A stretch of DNA of 64,000 nucleotides, taken from NCBI RefSeq assembly GCF_000332055.1, contig NZ_ALVZ01000224.1, forward strand, positions 26,228 to 90,227, in the 5' to 3' direction. The stretch is from Xenococcus sp. PCC 7305 (GTDB lineage: Bacteria > Cyanobacteriota > Cyanobacteriia > Cyanobacteriales > Xenococcaceae). The notes under the pieces are model-generated. The model made no database searches and had not been told where the DNA came from. It worked only from the letters and a program-made list of their open reading frames with translations. How positions within the stretch are numbered: the stretch's first letter is position 1; the number at the start of each line of letters is the position of its first letter. This document shows, piece by piece, positions 1-8,447 of the stretch. A program made the translations under genes and the position numbers.

Positions 1-119
1 GTGGTTGTGCTCAGCTCCTGACCATCGAATGCTACAGATATTAATGGTCTAGTAATCACAATTGATGTAGTGATTGCTGTTCCTGTTAAAGCTGCTATTA
101 GTCCATTTTTAAAATTCAC
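1..119 (-). CDS. N-terminus of a secreted protein, truncated by the window edge
   Basis: Read on the minus strand from a GTG at 119, the frame stays open to the window edge for 39 codons and begins MNFKNGLIAALTG. A lysine is followed by a hydrophobic core and a short polar stretch, which looks like a Sec signal peptide. A purine-rich stretch (AAGGTGATGAGAGC) directly precedes the GTG and could act as ribosome binding site. The start lies 34 nt after the stop of the trypsin-like gene in the same direction, so this is probably the third gene of a COP23/protease/X unit. Too little is visible to name the product; another secreted protease or COP23-type protein is a guess from context. Confidence 0.5.
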   Translation of the reverse strand, partial: MNFKNGLIAALTGTAITTSIVITRPLISVAFDGQELSTT

Positions 120-153
120 GCTCTCATCACCTTTTGTAATAAATTAAAGTTTG

Positions 154-984
154 CTAATTATTTGGTACTAAAAACTGGGGTGCCAATTCCAAGAAACTGT
201 TGACGGTAATCGCCCAACTGAATTGACTCATATCTTCTTGCTGGGCTTCGGATGCTAAAGAACCATCACTAAAAAGATAGGGGTTTCCCCACAGAGGATA
301 TTTATGCACGCCATTAATTCCGATTATTTCACCTCTCTTGTTGAGCAAAGGTCCGCCACTCATGCCTTTTTTGATGCTATTGGTATAACCAATCTGATAA
401 CCTCCTCCAAAATTGAGATCGCTAAATCTGACTAGATGTCCATTATTAAAATAGAATCCTTTTGCTTGCTGTTGATTTTCTATTTCTAGAGGAAAACCCC
501 CAGAAAAGACTTCTGCCTTCTCTGAGACTAAGGGATTGAAATCTATAGGAGAAAGAGATGCCACTTCATACTCGCGATCGCTACTAAATTGCAGCAAAGC
601 TAAATCATAATCACCAAAATCGACTGTGTTCAAAACATCTCCGCGATAAACCTGCCCATCAGGAGTTTGAATTTGATATGTCTTGTCGTGGGAAAAAATC
701 AAAACATGATAGTTGGTTATCACCGTATAGACATTGTTTGCTTGACTGATTATGATGCCCGAACCCCATCCTTCGCCTGAGAGAACTTTGACAGTTATAG
801 ATTTGGCTTTTTGTTCTAGTTGCTCTCGGGAGAAAATAGTTTTCTCCTTTTTAAGAGGCACAAAATTGGCAGGCAAAGCTAGTTTCTTTGGCAAATCACC
901 ATGATCTAAATAAACCATGGTTATTGTAAAAGTCGAAAATAGTGTATTTACGACTGTAAGCAAAATTGGGAGGAGCCATTTCAT
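154..984 (-). CDS. Trypsin-like serine protease with N-terminal membrane anchor or signal
   Basis: A 276-residue S1-fold (chymotrypsin/HtrA-like) protease. Residues 1-26 form a hydrophobic segment that is a signal peptide or anchor, so the enzyme should act in the periplasm or lumen. The catalytic triad is visible: His93 in TNYHV, Asp127 in GDYDLAL and Ser209 in GMSGGP. There is no PDZ domain, so this is not a full HtrA/Deg protease. It lies between a COP23-type gene (74 nt upstream) and a truncated secreted ORF (34 nt downstream), all on the minus strand, which suggests one transcription unit. The substrate is unknown. The protease fold is secure; its role is not. Confidence 0.85.
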   Translation of the reverse strand: MKWLLPILLTVVNTLFSTFTITMVYLDHGDLPKKLALPANFVPLKKEKTIFSREQLEQKAKSITVKVLSGEGWGSGIIISQANNVYTVITNYHVLIFSHDKTYQIQTPDGQVYRGDVLNTVDFGDYDLALLQFSSDREYEVASLSPIDFNPLVSEKAEVFSGGFPLEIENQQQAKGFYFNNGHLVRFSDLNFGGGYQIGYTNSIKKGMSGGPLLNKRGEIIGINGVHKYPLWGNPYLFSDGSLASEAQQEDMSQFSWAITVNSFLELAPQFLVPNN

Positions 985-1057
985 GAAATAAAAAAAGCCA
1001 CAAGCGAATCTAAAGGATTCTAGAAGTAAAAAACAATCTTAATTAGGGCGAGCATTC

Positions 1058-1660
1058 TTACCAAGTACCATTACCATTCCCAGTAGTGGTATTGCCTGTG
1101 GGCTTGGAAGGCAAGGGTTCAGAAGGCACCGAGTTGGTTGAACTGCCAGGTGTTTCAACTGGAGTTTTATCTAAATAGTCCTGTAGATTATAGGAGGGTG
1201 AACAAGTACTACATTGAAATGTTGGGGTACTTGCTCCTTGGCGATTGGCGAATAATTCTTGAAGAACCTGGTCAGGATCTTGATCTGGTCTAAGAGTGAA
1301 TAGAAGAGTATCCTCAGTACAGCTTAAAGTTGCACAAACAACAGGCTGTTTGTTGACCCACCCAGGAGTCAAATCTTGCAACATTCCTTGACTGTAAAAA
1401 TTGTTGAATCTTTCTGTTACTTCATTGCATCGTCTCATTGGAGTGTATGCTGATTGCTCAAAATAGTCTGACTTCCACTTGATGACGGGTTTTGTCCCAT
1501 CAGGAGTAACCGCATAGGTTGTGGGAATAGAATTGGCGCTATTGTCTGGCTGACATCTGAAGGTCATAGATTGAGCCCGACTGGGTTGATTGATCATTAT
1601 TGCTGAAGTGATAACAGCAGTAGAAGTAAATAAGACCCCAATAAACTTTCTCATAGACAT
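1058..1660 (-). CDS. Secreted COP23-domain protein
   Basis: A 200-residue protein with a signal peptide (basic MRKF start, hydrophobic core, cleavage near SRAQS at about residue 30). The mature part has the pattern I associate with cyanobacterial COP23 proteins, named after a circadian-oscillating membrane-associated protein of 23 kDa: an early FRCQ, the W-K-S-x-Y-F block, the RCNEV-T-RFN block and a VVCATL/C block. Six cysteines in the mature part suggest disulphides. The C-terminal 30 residues are a Pro/Ser/Thr/Gly-rich tail. It is the first gene of a minus-strand unit with a trypsin-like protease, and such pairings recur in cyanobacteria as far as I recall. Biochemical function unknown. 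Start may be Met1 or Met3. Confidence 0.7.
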   Translation of the reverse strand: MSMRKFIGVLFTSTAVITSAIMINQPSRAQSMTFRCQPDNSANSIPTTYAVTPDGTKPVIKWKSDYFEQSAYTPMRRCNEVTERFNNFYSQGMLQDLTPGWVNKQPVVCATLSCTEDTLLFTLRPDQDPDQVLQELFANRQGASTPTFQCSTCSPSYNLQDYLDKTPVETPGSSTNSVPSEPLPSKPTGNTTTGNGNGTW

Positions 1661-2000
1661 TAATGAATTCGACTTCTCGCTTTGTTTGAGTTTATGTAAG
1701 CTGATAAATTTATATTAGTACTAGTTTTTCTCAGAGAAACAAAAGTGAAAAAATTTAACTATTTAGCTTCATAAAGCTTTACTTTTGGCGCTACGCGCTG
1801 GGGAATGGGGAACAGGCAACAGGCAAAAGTAAAGAGAAAACCCTAATCATAATTAATTTTTCTTTTGTCATAACCTAATTTGCTATGACTTTAGGAGCTA
1901 ACTGTATTCGTCCTGCGATCGCGAAAGTATGTGCAATTGCCTAAAATAGTAAAATCTCTCTACAAAGCCTTGAAAATTTCTATTATTATCAGTACGCAAT
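1661..2000. other. Divergent intergenic region, 340 bp
   Basis: Region between the minus-strand COP23 unit and the plus-strand creatininase gene. It is AT-rich near both ends, as expected of two outward promoters. A short palindromic GC-rich piece (GCGCTACGCGC) at about 1791-1801 is followed by a GGGGAATGGGGAACAGGCAACAGGC-type repeat of the kind scattered through this genome. I see no ORF or RNA gene. Confidence 0.5.
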
Positions 2001-2801
2001 ATGATGCACGGTTTTATTCCTCCAGAGCGTTACTTTCCCTATTTAACTTGGACAGAAATTGAGGAACTGCCAGATAAGGAAAATATTGTCATCATTCAAC
2101 CAATTGGGGCGATCGAACAACATGGCCCCCATCTACCGATCGCAGTTGACTCGGCTATTAGCCTAGGAGTTTTGGGCAAAGCTTTAGGCAAATTGGACCC
2201 TGCCATTCCCGCCTATGCTCTACCTTGTTTATACTATGGCAAATCCAATGAGCATTGGGGTTTTCCTGGAACTATTACTCTCAAAGCAGAGACTTTATTG
2301 TCTGTCATCAAAGAAATGGCAGCTAGCATTTACCAAGCTGGATTTCGCAAATTAGTCTTGATGAATTCCCATGGTGGACAACCGCAAATTATGGAAATTG
2401 CCGCGCGGGATCTCCATCAAGAAAATCCTGATTTTGCCGTTTTTCCTCTATTTACTTGGCGCGTTCCCAATATCGCTGGGGAATTATTAACTCCTCAAGA
2501 ATTGGCCTATGGGATTCATGCGGGAGATGCCGAAACAAGCATTATGCTGGCTCTGTTGCCAGAACAAGTAAAAATGGAACATGCTGTTACCGAATATCCT
2601 GCTCCTTTGCCCCAGGATAGCCTGCTCAGTATGGAAGGAAAATTGCCCTTTGCTTGGTTAACCAGAGAATTAAGCAAAACTGGAGTCATGGGGGATGCGA
2701 TCGCAGCAACTCCCGAAAAAGGCGATCGCATATTAGACTCTGTCGCCGATGGTTGGGTACAAGTAATTGAAGATGTTTACAAATTCCAGCCCTTAAATTA
2801 A
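2001..2801 (+). CDS. Creatininase-family amidohydrolase
   Basis: A 266-residue protein of the creatininase (creatinine amidohydrolase) fold, the usual family length. The metal-binding signature GAIEQHGPHLP places Glu39 and His41 with Asp50 as likely ligands of the binuclear metal site; NSHGG near residue 122 and DAETS near residue 177 supply the rest. The family includes creatininase, FAPy deformylase (ArfB) and mycofactocin MftE, so the substrate cannot be assigned. It reads toward the SDR gene on the opposite strand with one base between the two stops, leaving no room for a conventional terminator. ATG codons at 2001 and 2004 are both possible starts. Confidence 0.85.
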   Translation: MMHGFIPPERYFPYLTWTEIEELPDKENIVIIQPIGAIEQHGPHLPIAVDSAISLGVLGKALGKLDPAIPAYALPCLYYGKSNEHWGFPGTITLKAETLLSVIKEMAASIYQAGFRKLVLMNSHGGQPQIMEIAARDLHQENPDFAVFPLFTWRVPNIAGELLTPQELAYGIHAGDAETSIMLALLPEQVKMEHAVTEYPAPLPQDSLLSMEGKLPFAWLTRELSKTGVMGDAIAATPEKGDRILDSVADGWVQVIEDVYKFQPLN

Positions 2802-2802
2802 A

Positions 2803-3573
2803 TTAAATTCCTGGAGTGGTTTGTTGAAATAACATAGCAAAATCCCTGGTAACTATGGCATCAGGAGCATCTTGTGGCTTGGAGATCACATCAAAAGCTT
2901 TGTTGCGAGCATCGGGTTCTTGTAATGCCTGAACGACCACAGAAGCGACATCAGCTCTGGGAATAGAAGTAGCAATTCCATCAGGAGGATTGGTAAGGAG
3001 AGTATCATTTTTGCCCACTAGTAATTCTCTAACTCCACCCTCAAGATCAATTAGACCCCCAGCACGAATAATCGTGTAATCGATGCCCGAATCAATCAAA
3101 TATTGTTCCGCTTTGCGTTTCCAAATAAGTATTTTGCCATTGCCCATTTGATTAAGAGGATGATTGGGATTTGTCCCTCCCATCGAACCTACTAGTACAA
3201 TATGTTCTACACCCAATTTTCGAGCCGCATCGATTTGATTTTTCTGACCATAATAGTCAACTGTTTCTGGCATCCCGCCTGGTTCGTACTCAAATTGAGG
3301 AGGTGCGCCCGGAGTAGATGAGGCTTTCATTTTAACCCCGGCACTGGTCAAAATAACGAGAGACGAGCAACCTTGCAAAGCAGTTTCCAAGCTAGATTGC
3401 TCCGTAATATCTCCCAAGAAAAAACTCTCCGTAGAGCCGAATATTTCTTCGACTTTTGAGCTGGATCTGGCAAAGCCAATTCCTTGAAACTGATCACTCT
3501 GCTGGCGTAGTTGCTTCAAAACTAATGCTCCCGTTCTACCAGTCGCACCTGTGACTAATACTCGTTTTGTCAT
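2803..3573 (-). CDS. Atypical SDR, NmrA-like NAD(P)-binding protein
   Basis: A 256-residue Rossmann protein starting with the nucleotide-binding motif TGATGRTG at residues 8-15, typical of atypical/extended SDRs that bind NAD(P)H (NmrA, NDUFA9-like, cyanobacterial and plastid homologues). No canonical YxxxK catalytic pair is obvious; the region around VLVGSMGG fits an atypical member. Possible roles are binding a redox cofactor or acting as an assembly chaperone; the sequence does not decide. Its stop is adjacent to the stop of the creatininase gene. The upstream intergenic DNA carries an ACCTAAA-type short repeat. Confidence 0.8.
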   Translation of the reverse strand: MTKRVLVTGATGRTGALVLKQLRQQSDQFQGIGFARSSSKVEEIFGSTESFFLGDITEQSSLETALQGCSSLVILTSAGVKMKASSTPGAPPQFEYEPGGMPETVDYYGQKNQIDAARKLGVEHIVLVGSMGGTNPNHPLNQMGNGKILIWKRKAEQYLIDSGIDYTIIRAGGLIDLEGGVRELLVGKNDTLLTNPPDGIATSIPRADVASVVVQALQEPDARNKAFDVISKPQDAPDAIVTRDFAMLFQQTTPGI

Positions 3574-3589
3574 TATATAATTCTTTTAA

Positions 3590-3630
3590 ACCTAAAACCT
3601 ATCACCTAAAACCTAACACCTATCTTGATG
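3590..3630. repeat. Short tandem repeat, CCTAAAA/CCTAACA type
   Basis: AACCTAAAAC-type units follow one another upstream of the SDR gene. A near copy lies at 60111-60153 and a reverse-complement version at 17584-17622, so this is a dispersed intergenic repeat family. Confidence 0.75.
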
Positions 3631-3735
3631 AGTAAATAAATTATCAAGTTGTGTTGGCAGTAATTTCCGAGCCTCAATTTCCTATAATTTAAGAGTCATA
3701 AAGATCCACAATATTATTGATCGATAAAAATAGCC

Positions 3736-4293
3736 GTGATTATACCTAACTTTTTGGGTGCATTTCTCCCGCCAATTTCTTTAGATAGCCTATTTTCCAC
3801 CCAAGGAATTATGGTGATGCTTTTGGTAGCCTATGGAGGGGCAATGTGGATGTTTCTTTCTAGTGCGCCCAAGGTCTACACCATCATGGTTTCCGATCTC
3901 CAAGTTGCTCGGGAATTTTATGAAGGTTTGCTCAATTTATCTGCTGCCGATGTTCCTCTTCATTATTATTACAATTACGAACAGGCAATGGGAGCAGGCA
4001 GTTTAGATCAAATGTATTTAGCTGGTACGCCCCGCAATCCTGGCTTTGAAAGCAATGATGGTTTATGGTATCAGCTGAAGAAGAATACGCAACTTCATGT
4101 GATTTCTGGTGCTAGCAGAGGAAATAGCGATCGCCAACGCCATGTTTGTTTTGATCGTGATTGCCTAGAAGAAGTTTTACTAAAAATACAATCTCGACGT
4201 TTAAAATACAAGATACGTCGAGACAGACCACTGAATTTTTTAGTTAAAGATATTGAACAACGCACTATTGAAATGGCAGAAGTGTCGAATTAA
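3736..4293 (+). CDS. Glyoxalase-like (VOC superfamily) protein with N-terminal membrane segment
   Basis: A 185-residue protein starting at GTG. Residues about 23-43 (QGIMVMLLVAYGGAMWMFL) form a membrane helix. The rest begins with the VOC signature VYTIMVSDLQVAREFYEGLL and ends with a second half, consistent with one betaalphabetabetabeta repeat pair. The usual metal ligands (His/Glu) are not clear, so an enzymatic role is uncertain. It appears to be a conserved cyanobacterial membrane-tethered VOC protein. The thymidylate-kinase homologue begins 3 nt after its stop, so the two are probably cotranscribed. Confidence 0.7.
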   Translation: MIIPNFLGAFLPPISLDSLFSTQGIMVMLLVAYGGAMWMFLSSAPKVYTIMVSDLQVAREFYEGLLNLSAADVPLHYYYNYEQAMGAGSLDQMYLAGTPRNPGFESNDGLWYQLKKNTQLHVISGASRGNSDRQRHVCFDRDCLEEVLLKIQSRRLKYKIRRDRPLNFLVKDIEQRTIEMAEVSN

Positions 4294-4296
4294 TTA

Positions 4297-4917
4297 ATGA
4301 ATCAAAAACTTTTCATTGTTTTAGAAGGAATTGATGGCTCTGGCTCGTCCACTCAATCAGATCTACTAAAGGATTATTTTATAGCCCAAGGAGAAAAAGC
4401 TGTAATTAGCCCGGAACCTTCTAGTGGCATCATTGGTAATTTGATTAGACAAGCCCTAAAAAAGAGAATTTTATTTACACAGGATACTGATTTGTTCGAT
4501 GAGCAAATGGCTTATCTTTTTGCCGCAGACCGCCATGATCACTTATATAACGATGTAGATGGAGTCTTTAAGCTAATTAATGATGGCTTTCATGTTATTA
4601 GTACCAGATACTACTTTTCTTCTTTAGCTTACAATTGCCAAACTCCAGAAGAATTTAATTTTGTTAGTAATCTAAACCACAAATTTCCTAACCCAGATCT
4701 AGCAATTTATTTAGATATTCCTGCCGAAGTATCTTTAGCCAGAATTCAAGATCGTTCTTTGAAAGAAGTTTACGAAACGAAAACCAAGTTAAGCAAAGTC
4801 AGGAAAAACTATCAGAAAATATTTGCTGATTATCCAGATAAGTTACTGATTATTGACGGCACCGAAGACAAAACACAAATCAACAGAAAAATCATCAGTG
4901 CGCTACCAAATCTTTAG
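4297..4917 (+). CDS. Thymidylate kinase family protein with altered P-loop
   Basis: A 206-residue dTMP-kinase-family protein; the family normally makes dTDP from dTMP and ATP. The N-terminal P-loop reads EGIDGSGSSTQ. Position 17, normally the Walker A lysine (GxxGxGK), is Ser, confirmed by codons GGC TCG TCC. The DRY motif that contacts dTMP is STRYYFSSLAY, with Thr for Asp. Other family features remain: the PEP segment at about residue 40 and the LDIPAEVSLARI strand near residue 148. Either it is a divergent paralogue with changed activity or a family variant that manages without Lys. It directly follows the VOC gene (3 nt). Confidence 0.75.
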   Translation: MNQKLFIVLEGIDGSGSSTQSDLLKDYFIAQGEKAVISPEPSSGIIGNLIRQALKKRILFTQDTDLFDEQMAYLFAADRHDHLYNDVDGVFKLINDGFHVISTRYYFSSLAYNCQTPEEFNFVSNLNHKFPNPDLAIYLDIPAEVSLARIQDRSLKEVYETKTKLSKVRKNYQKIFADYPDKLLIIDGTEDKTQINRKIISALPNL

Positions 4918-4940
4918 TAAGACATTAAAAACACACAATT

Positions 4941-4970
4941 CTCTCTTATCCCCCATTACCCATTACTTAA
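4941..4970. repeat. Short repeat at the 3' end of the His-rich secreted gene
   Basis: A TCCCCCATTACCCATTA stretch, a 7-bp-type repeat seen elsewhere in the window, overlaps the last codons and stop of the minus-strand gene ending at 4963. Confidence 0.5.
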
Positions 4971-5448
4971 CTTCAATAATTTCCACATCTTCAATCATTT
5001 TCCCCTGATGCATCAATGATTCATGACTATTGGCATTTAGACTAACTTTGACTTCGTTAGAGCCAGTGGGTAAGTTATCTAGATAGTACCAGTTCCCGTA
5101 AAGACGAGTAACTTTGTTTCCATTGACAAACAGATGGGCATGACCTTGATTCAATTTGTTTTCACTGTTAACGTCTTGAGGCGTTAATTGAAAGTTCTCC
5201 AGTTTTATTTCCAAATTCCAGCCTTTGACTGTATCTTCATAAACAACTAAATCCACATTGGGAACTGGTTGACCTTCATCTATCACCACTATCCCATGAT
5301 GATGCATATCAGTAGATTCGTCTAGAGAAAACTCCTGATGATTATGTTGATGATGGTCTTTGTTTTTATCCTCATTAGCGCCAATGGAATTACCGAAAAC
5401 CAGAATCGAACAAACAGTAGATAAAGTAATTAACAAGGGTTTATTCAT
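4963..5448 (-). CDS. Secreted His-rich protein, function unknown
   Basis: A 161-residue protein with a clear signal peptide (residues 1-24, MNKPLLITL start, cleavage near GANE). The mature N-terminus is rich in His (DHHQHNHQ at about 32-39 and DMHHHG at about 48-53), which suggests binding of a transition metal such as copper, nickel or zinc. The remainder looks like a small beta-sandwich: a GHAHLFVNGNKV strand pair, a W-Y motif and an LPTGSNEVKVSLNANSH block, resembling copper-chaperone-like or DUF-type periplasmic domains. I do not recognise a named family. It is a single minus-strand gene flanked by short tandem repeats on both sides. Confidence 0.6.
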   Translation of the reverse strand: MNKPLLITLSTVCSILVFGNSIGANEDKNKDHHQHNHQEFSLDESTDMHHHGIVVIDEGQPVPNVDLVVYEDTVKGWNLEIKLENFQLTPQDVNSENKLNQGHAHLFVNGNKVTRLYGNWYYLDNLPTGSNEVKVSLNANSHESLMHQGKMIEDVEIIEVK

Positions 5449-5540
5449 CGATGGGCTATCCCTAAATATAATGATGACAGTTAGGGATTATTGCAAAAGG
5501 CAGTTTTAATAGTCAAAAGACAAACCGTCAATCCCTTCGG

Positions 5541-5580
5541 ACCTCTGCCTTCTGCCCTCTGCCCTCTGCCCTCTGCCTTC
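5541..5580. repeat. CTGCCCT/CTGCCTT short tandem repeat
   Basis: About five consecutive CTGCCYT heptamers. Related tracts occur at 9927-9951, 26464-26590 and 28417-28447, and in reverse complement at 16599-16640. Confidence 0.85.
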
Positions 5581-5583
5581 GTC

Positions 5584-6348
5584 TCAAGTTGGAATCAACA
5601 GCCCTGGCAAATCTGGGATTTCTACTAGTTTGATATAACCTTTAAAAAAATAGGGTATGAGACCGCAGGTAACCTCAAAAACGCTTTTGTTCATTTTGAT
5701 GGCCAAATCCCGCAGGGTATGTTCCCCATCAAGCAATCTCACCATATTTTGAAAAATAATCGAGGGCACTTGGGCTTTTAATTCCTCATAATCTTTAAGT
5801 ACAGGCGCTCTATTTGGAGAACAGGAAGCGAGTCCCTTACCCAGCCAAATTCCCCAATCTTTTTCCGCTGTAGACAAGACATCCAGAGTCTCTAGAGAAG
5901 ATAGTGAAAGATGGAAACCAGATTTTAATAGCACATGAGCGGAGATGTTCTGACTAGAAATTTTTAGTGATGCTCGATGTTCTTGCTGCACATATTTCTC
6001 TTGTAAAATGTCAAAAAAACTCTCTCTAACTCTCTGCTCTATTAAACTTGTAATCGATTCTCTACGAGCTAACTGATTTTTTAAGAGAATTTCAATAAAA
6101 TGGTAGTCACAGGAATATTGAGAATAAATATTATTTTGATCAAAATATTTCATCGTCGCCTCAGAACAAATAGCCTGAAAATGTCTTTGCCAAAAGCGAA
6201 ATGTATGAGAGCCACCTTCTACCCATAACAACATCCCAAGGTAAAAATAAACTTTCCATTGGCGATTTCTTAAGGATGTTATAGTGACAACACCTGTAAA
6301 TTTTTCTTCTTTAAAAGATGCTAAGTCTTTTATTAGCTGACTAGACAT
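5584..6348 (-). CDS. PATAN-domain protein without receiver domain (PatA/PixG N-terminus-like)
   Basis: A 254-residue protein matching the N-terminal PATAN (DUF4388) part of cyanobacterial PatA/PixG/TaxP1 response regulators. It opens with a beta-rich GVVTI/WKVYFYLGMLLWVEGG stretch that includes the W-x-V-Y-F-x-x-G-x-L signature. A long helical insertion follows (about residues 70-150), and a C-terminal helical module (VRLLDGEHTLRDLAIKMN) resembles the winged-helix-like end of the domain. The C-terminal REC domain of true PatA-type regulators is missing, so phosphotransfer control cannot act on this chain directly. PATAN proteins are known to bind pilus-motor or other partners, so an adaptor role is plausible. 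A single gene with no chemotaxis neighbours. Confidence 0.65.
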   Translation of the reverse strand: MSSQLIKDLASFKEEKFTGVVTITSLRNRQWKVYFYLGMLLWVEGGSHTFRFWQRHFQAICSEATMKYFDQNNIYSQYSCDYHFIEILLKNQLARRESITSLIEQRVRESFFDILQEKYVQQEHRASLKISSQNISAHVLLKSGFHLSLSSLETLDVLSTAEKDWGIWLGKGLASCSPNRAPVLKDYEELKAQVPSIIFQNMVRLLDGEHTLRDLAIKMNKSVFEVTCGLIPYFFKGYIKLVEIPDLPGLLIPT

Positions 6349-6492
6349 GAAAAAAGCTAGGTATTACAAGCGAATAGAGATTATAAGAAAACTGGATATC
6401 AGGCAAATAAAAGATAAAAATAAGCATTTTATCTTATAAAAAAATGCGACTGGAGTTCACCATCGCCTCAGTTTAACCTTCACTTAGCAATA

Positions 6493-7341
6493 ATGGAAAC
6501 CTTTTTGACTTTGGGAAAATTATATATAGTAGCGACTCCCATCGGAAATCTTGAAGACATGACTTTGAGAGGAATTAGAGTCCTCAAGGAGGTTGATTTA
6601 ATCGCAGCAGAAGATACTCGTCATACGGGAAAATTATTAAAACATTTCGAAGTCAAAACCCCGCAAATCAGTTATCACGAACATAATAGTCGTTTGCGAG
6701 GTCAGGAGTTGGTCTCCAAGCTAGAACAAGGAACTAATATTGCCTTGGTTAGTGATGCGGGAATGCCGGGGATTAGCGATCCTGGAGCGGAGTTGATTGC
6801 TTCTGCGATCGCAGCTGGCATTTTGATCATCCCCATTCCTGGAGTTAGTGCTAGTATCACGGCTTTGGTAAGTTCTGGGTTGGCTACAGAGCGATTTGTG
6901 TTTGAGGGTTTTTTGCCAACTCAAGGGAAACTCAGAAAAGAACGTTTACAAGGATTACAAAATGAAGTCCGAACCATCGTATTATATGAAGCTCCCCATC
7001 GGTTGTTGACGAGCTTAAAGGATTTGGCCAAAGTTTTAGGGCAGGAGCGATCGCTTGTTTTGGGTCGAGAATTAACTAAAATCCATGAAGAGTTTTGGCG
7101 CGGTGATCTTCAAGGAGCGATCGCACTGTATACAGAAAAAGTTCAACCAAAAGGAGAATACACTCTAGTAATCGCAGGTTCCCAAGTAGAATCGAATCTG
7201 ATATTGTCAGAGGAGCAGATCAAAGCAGAATTGACACAACTTCTAGAGCAAGGCATGACGCGATCGCAAGCCTGTCGCTATCTAGCCGAACAAACCTCCT
7301 TCTCTAGAAGACAAATCTATCAATTATCAGTTAACAATTAA
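6493..7341 (+). CDS. rsmI: 16S rRNA (cytidine-1402-2'-O)-methyltransferase RsmI
   Basis: A 282-residue tetrapyrrole-methylase-fold protein that uses SAM to 2'-O-methylate C1402 in the ribosomal P site. Family signatures are clear: LYIVATPIGNLEDMTLR at residues 10-26, AAEDTRHTGKLL at about 38-49, the SDAGMPGISDPG loop at about 89-100 and the PIPGVSA motif at about 117. The C-terminal helical region (residues 235-282) is the small domain usual in RsmI. Full length. The GST gene follows after 38 nt in the same direction. Identification is secure. Confidence 0.95.
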   Translation: METFLTLGKLYIVATPIGNLEDMTLRGIRVLKEVDLIAAEDTRHTGKLLKHFEVKTPQISYHEHNSRLRGQELVSKLEQGTNIALVSDAGMPGISDPGAELIASAIAAGILIIPIPGVSASITALVSSGLATERFVFEGFLPTQGKLRKERLQGLQNEVRTIVLYEAPHRLLTSLKDLAKVLGQERSLVLGRELTKIHEEFWRGDLQGAIALYTEKVQPKGEYTLVIAGSQVESNLILSEEQIKAELTQLLEQGMTRSQACRYLAEQTSFSRRQIYQLSVNN

Positions 7342-7379
7342 CTGTTATAAATTCTTAATTTTCAATTTTCAATTACCTA

Positions 7380-8372
7380 ATGTCTCTCCCTTCTAAATAT
7401 ATAGTCAAGCTAGGAAAGTTTACCTGGACAACAATGTGGCAAATTATGATGTCGCAACTTGCTCCTAGTGATAAAGCTGGCTCCTATGTGCGCCCAGAAA
7501 GTCAATTTAGAAATAGCGTTAGCGTTTCTACAACAGAAAATAGTCCTTATCCTGTTGCCCAAAAGCGTTACCGGTTATATGTCGGGATGAGTTGTCCTTG
7601 GGCACATCGTACTTTGGTGGTTAGAGCCTTGAAAGGATTAGAAAATGCGATCGCAACATCGATAGTTTACCCTTCAACCGACTCAGGAATTTGGCTACTC
7701 CAAGAAACAGAATATGGCTGCAATACGGTTCCCGAATTATATAAACTAGCCCAACCCGGATATCAAGGCAGATCCACCGTTCCAATCCTCTGGGACGATG
7801 AAACTAAAACTATTGTGAATAATGAAAGTGCCGAAATTATCGAAATTCTCAATGCACAGTTTAATGAGTTCGCTACTAACCCCAGCCTAGATCTCTATTC
7901 CGAAGCTTTACAAGAGCAGATAAATGACTGGAATCGCAAAATTTATCCTGCAATAAATAATGGGGTCTATCGTTGTGGTTTTGCCCAAACCCAAACTGCT
8001 TATGAGTCAGCTTGTCATGAATTATTTACTGTTTTAGATGAGATTGATGCTGTCTTAGAAACAAATCGTTATCTATGTGGCCAACAATTGACCCTAGCCG
8101 ATATCAGGTTGTTTACCACTTTATTTAGATTTGATATCGCCTATTACGGATTATTTAAATGTAATCGTAGTCGCATTCAAGATTACAAAAATTTAGCAGG
8201 TTACCTGCGTGATATTTATCAATTACCTGGCGTTGCTGATACTTGCGATCTCGAACAGGTCAAAAAAGATTATTACGGTAATTTATTTCCCCTTAACCCA
8301 GGAGGAATTATTCCTTTAGGGGGAGATTTGAATTATCTTCTGGAACCTCATCATCGAGATAGTCTTGAATAA
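7380..8372 (+). CDS. Glutathione S-transferase, glutathionyl-hydroquinone reductase type
   Basis: A 330-residue Xi/omega-type GST. The active-site motif SCPWAHR gives a nucleophilic Cys72, characteristic of glutathionyl-hydroquinone reductases (YqjG/ECM4 family), which remove glutathione from glutathionyl-hydroquinones and keep quinones reduced. The VPILWDDETKTIVNNESAEI block is the cis-Pro and glutathione-binding region, and the C-terminal helical domain contains the QQLTLADIRLFTTLFRFD signature. Length matches the family. In a cyanobacterium the likely physiological context is quinone or chlorophenol detoxification, by inference. It lies 38 nt downstream of rsmI; cotranscription is possible. 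Confidence 0.9.
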   Translation: MSLPSKYIVKLGKFTWTTMWQIMMSQLAPSDKAGSYVRPESQFRNSVSVSTTENSPYPVAQKRYRLYVGMSCPWAHRTLVVRALKGLENAIATSIVYPSTDSGIWLLQETEYGCNTVPELYKLAQPGYQGRSTVPILWDDETKTIVNNESAEIIEILNAQFNEFATNPSLDLYSEALQEQINDWNRKIYPAINNGVYRCGFAQTQTAYESACHELFTVLDEIDAVLETNRYLCGQQLTLADIRLFTTLFRFDIAYYGLFKCNRSRIQDYKNLAGYLRDIYQLPGVADTCDLEQVKKDYYGNLFPLNPGGIIPLGGDLNYLLEPHHRDSLE

Positions 8373-8447
8373 ATTAAACACCTTTCATGTTTCACGGCAA
8401 ATCACATCTGTTATATACTTACTGGAAAACTATTTATCATTTTTCAT

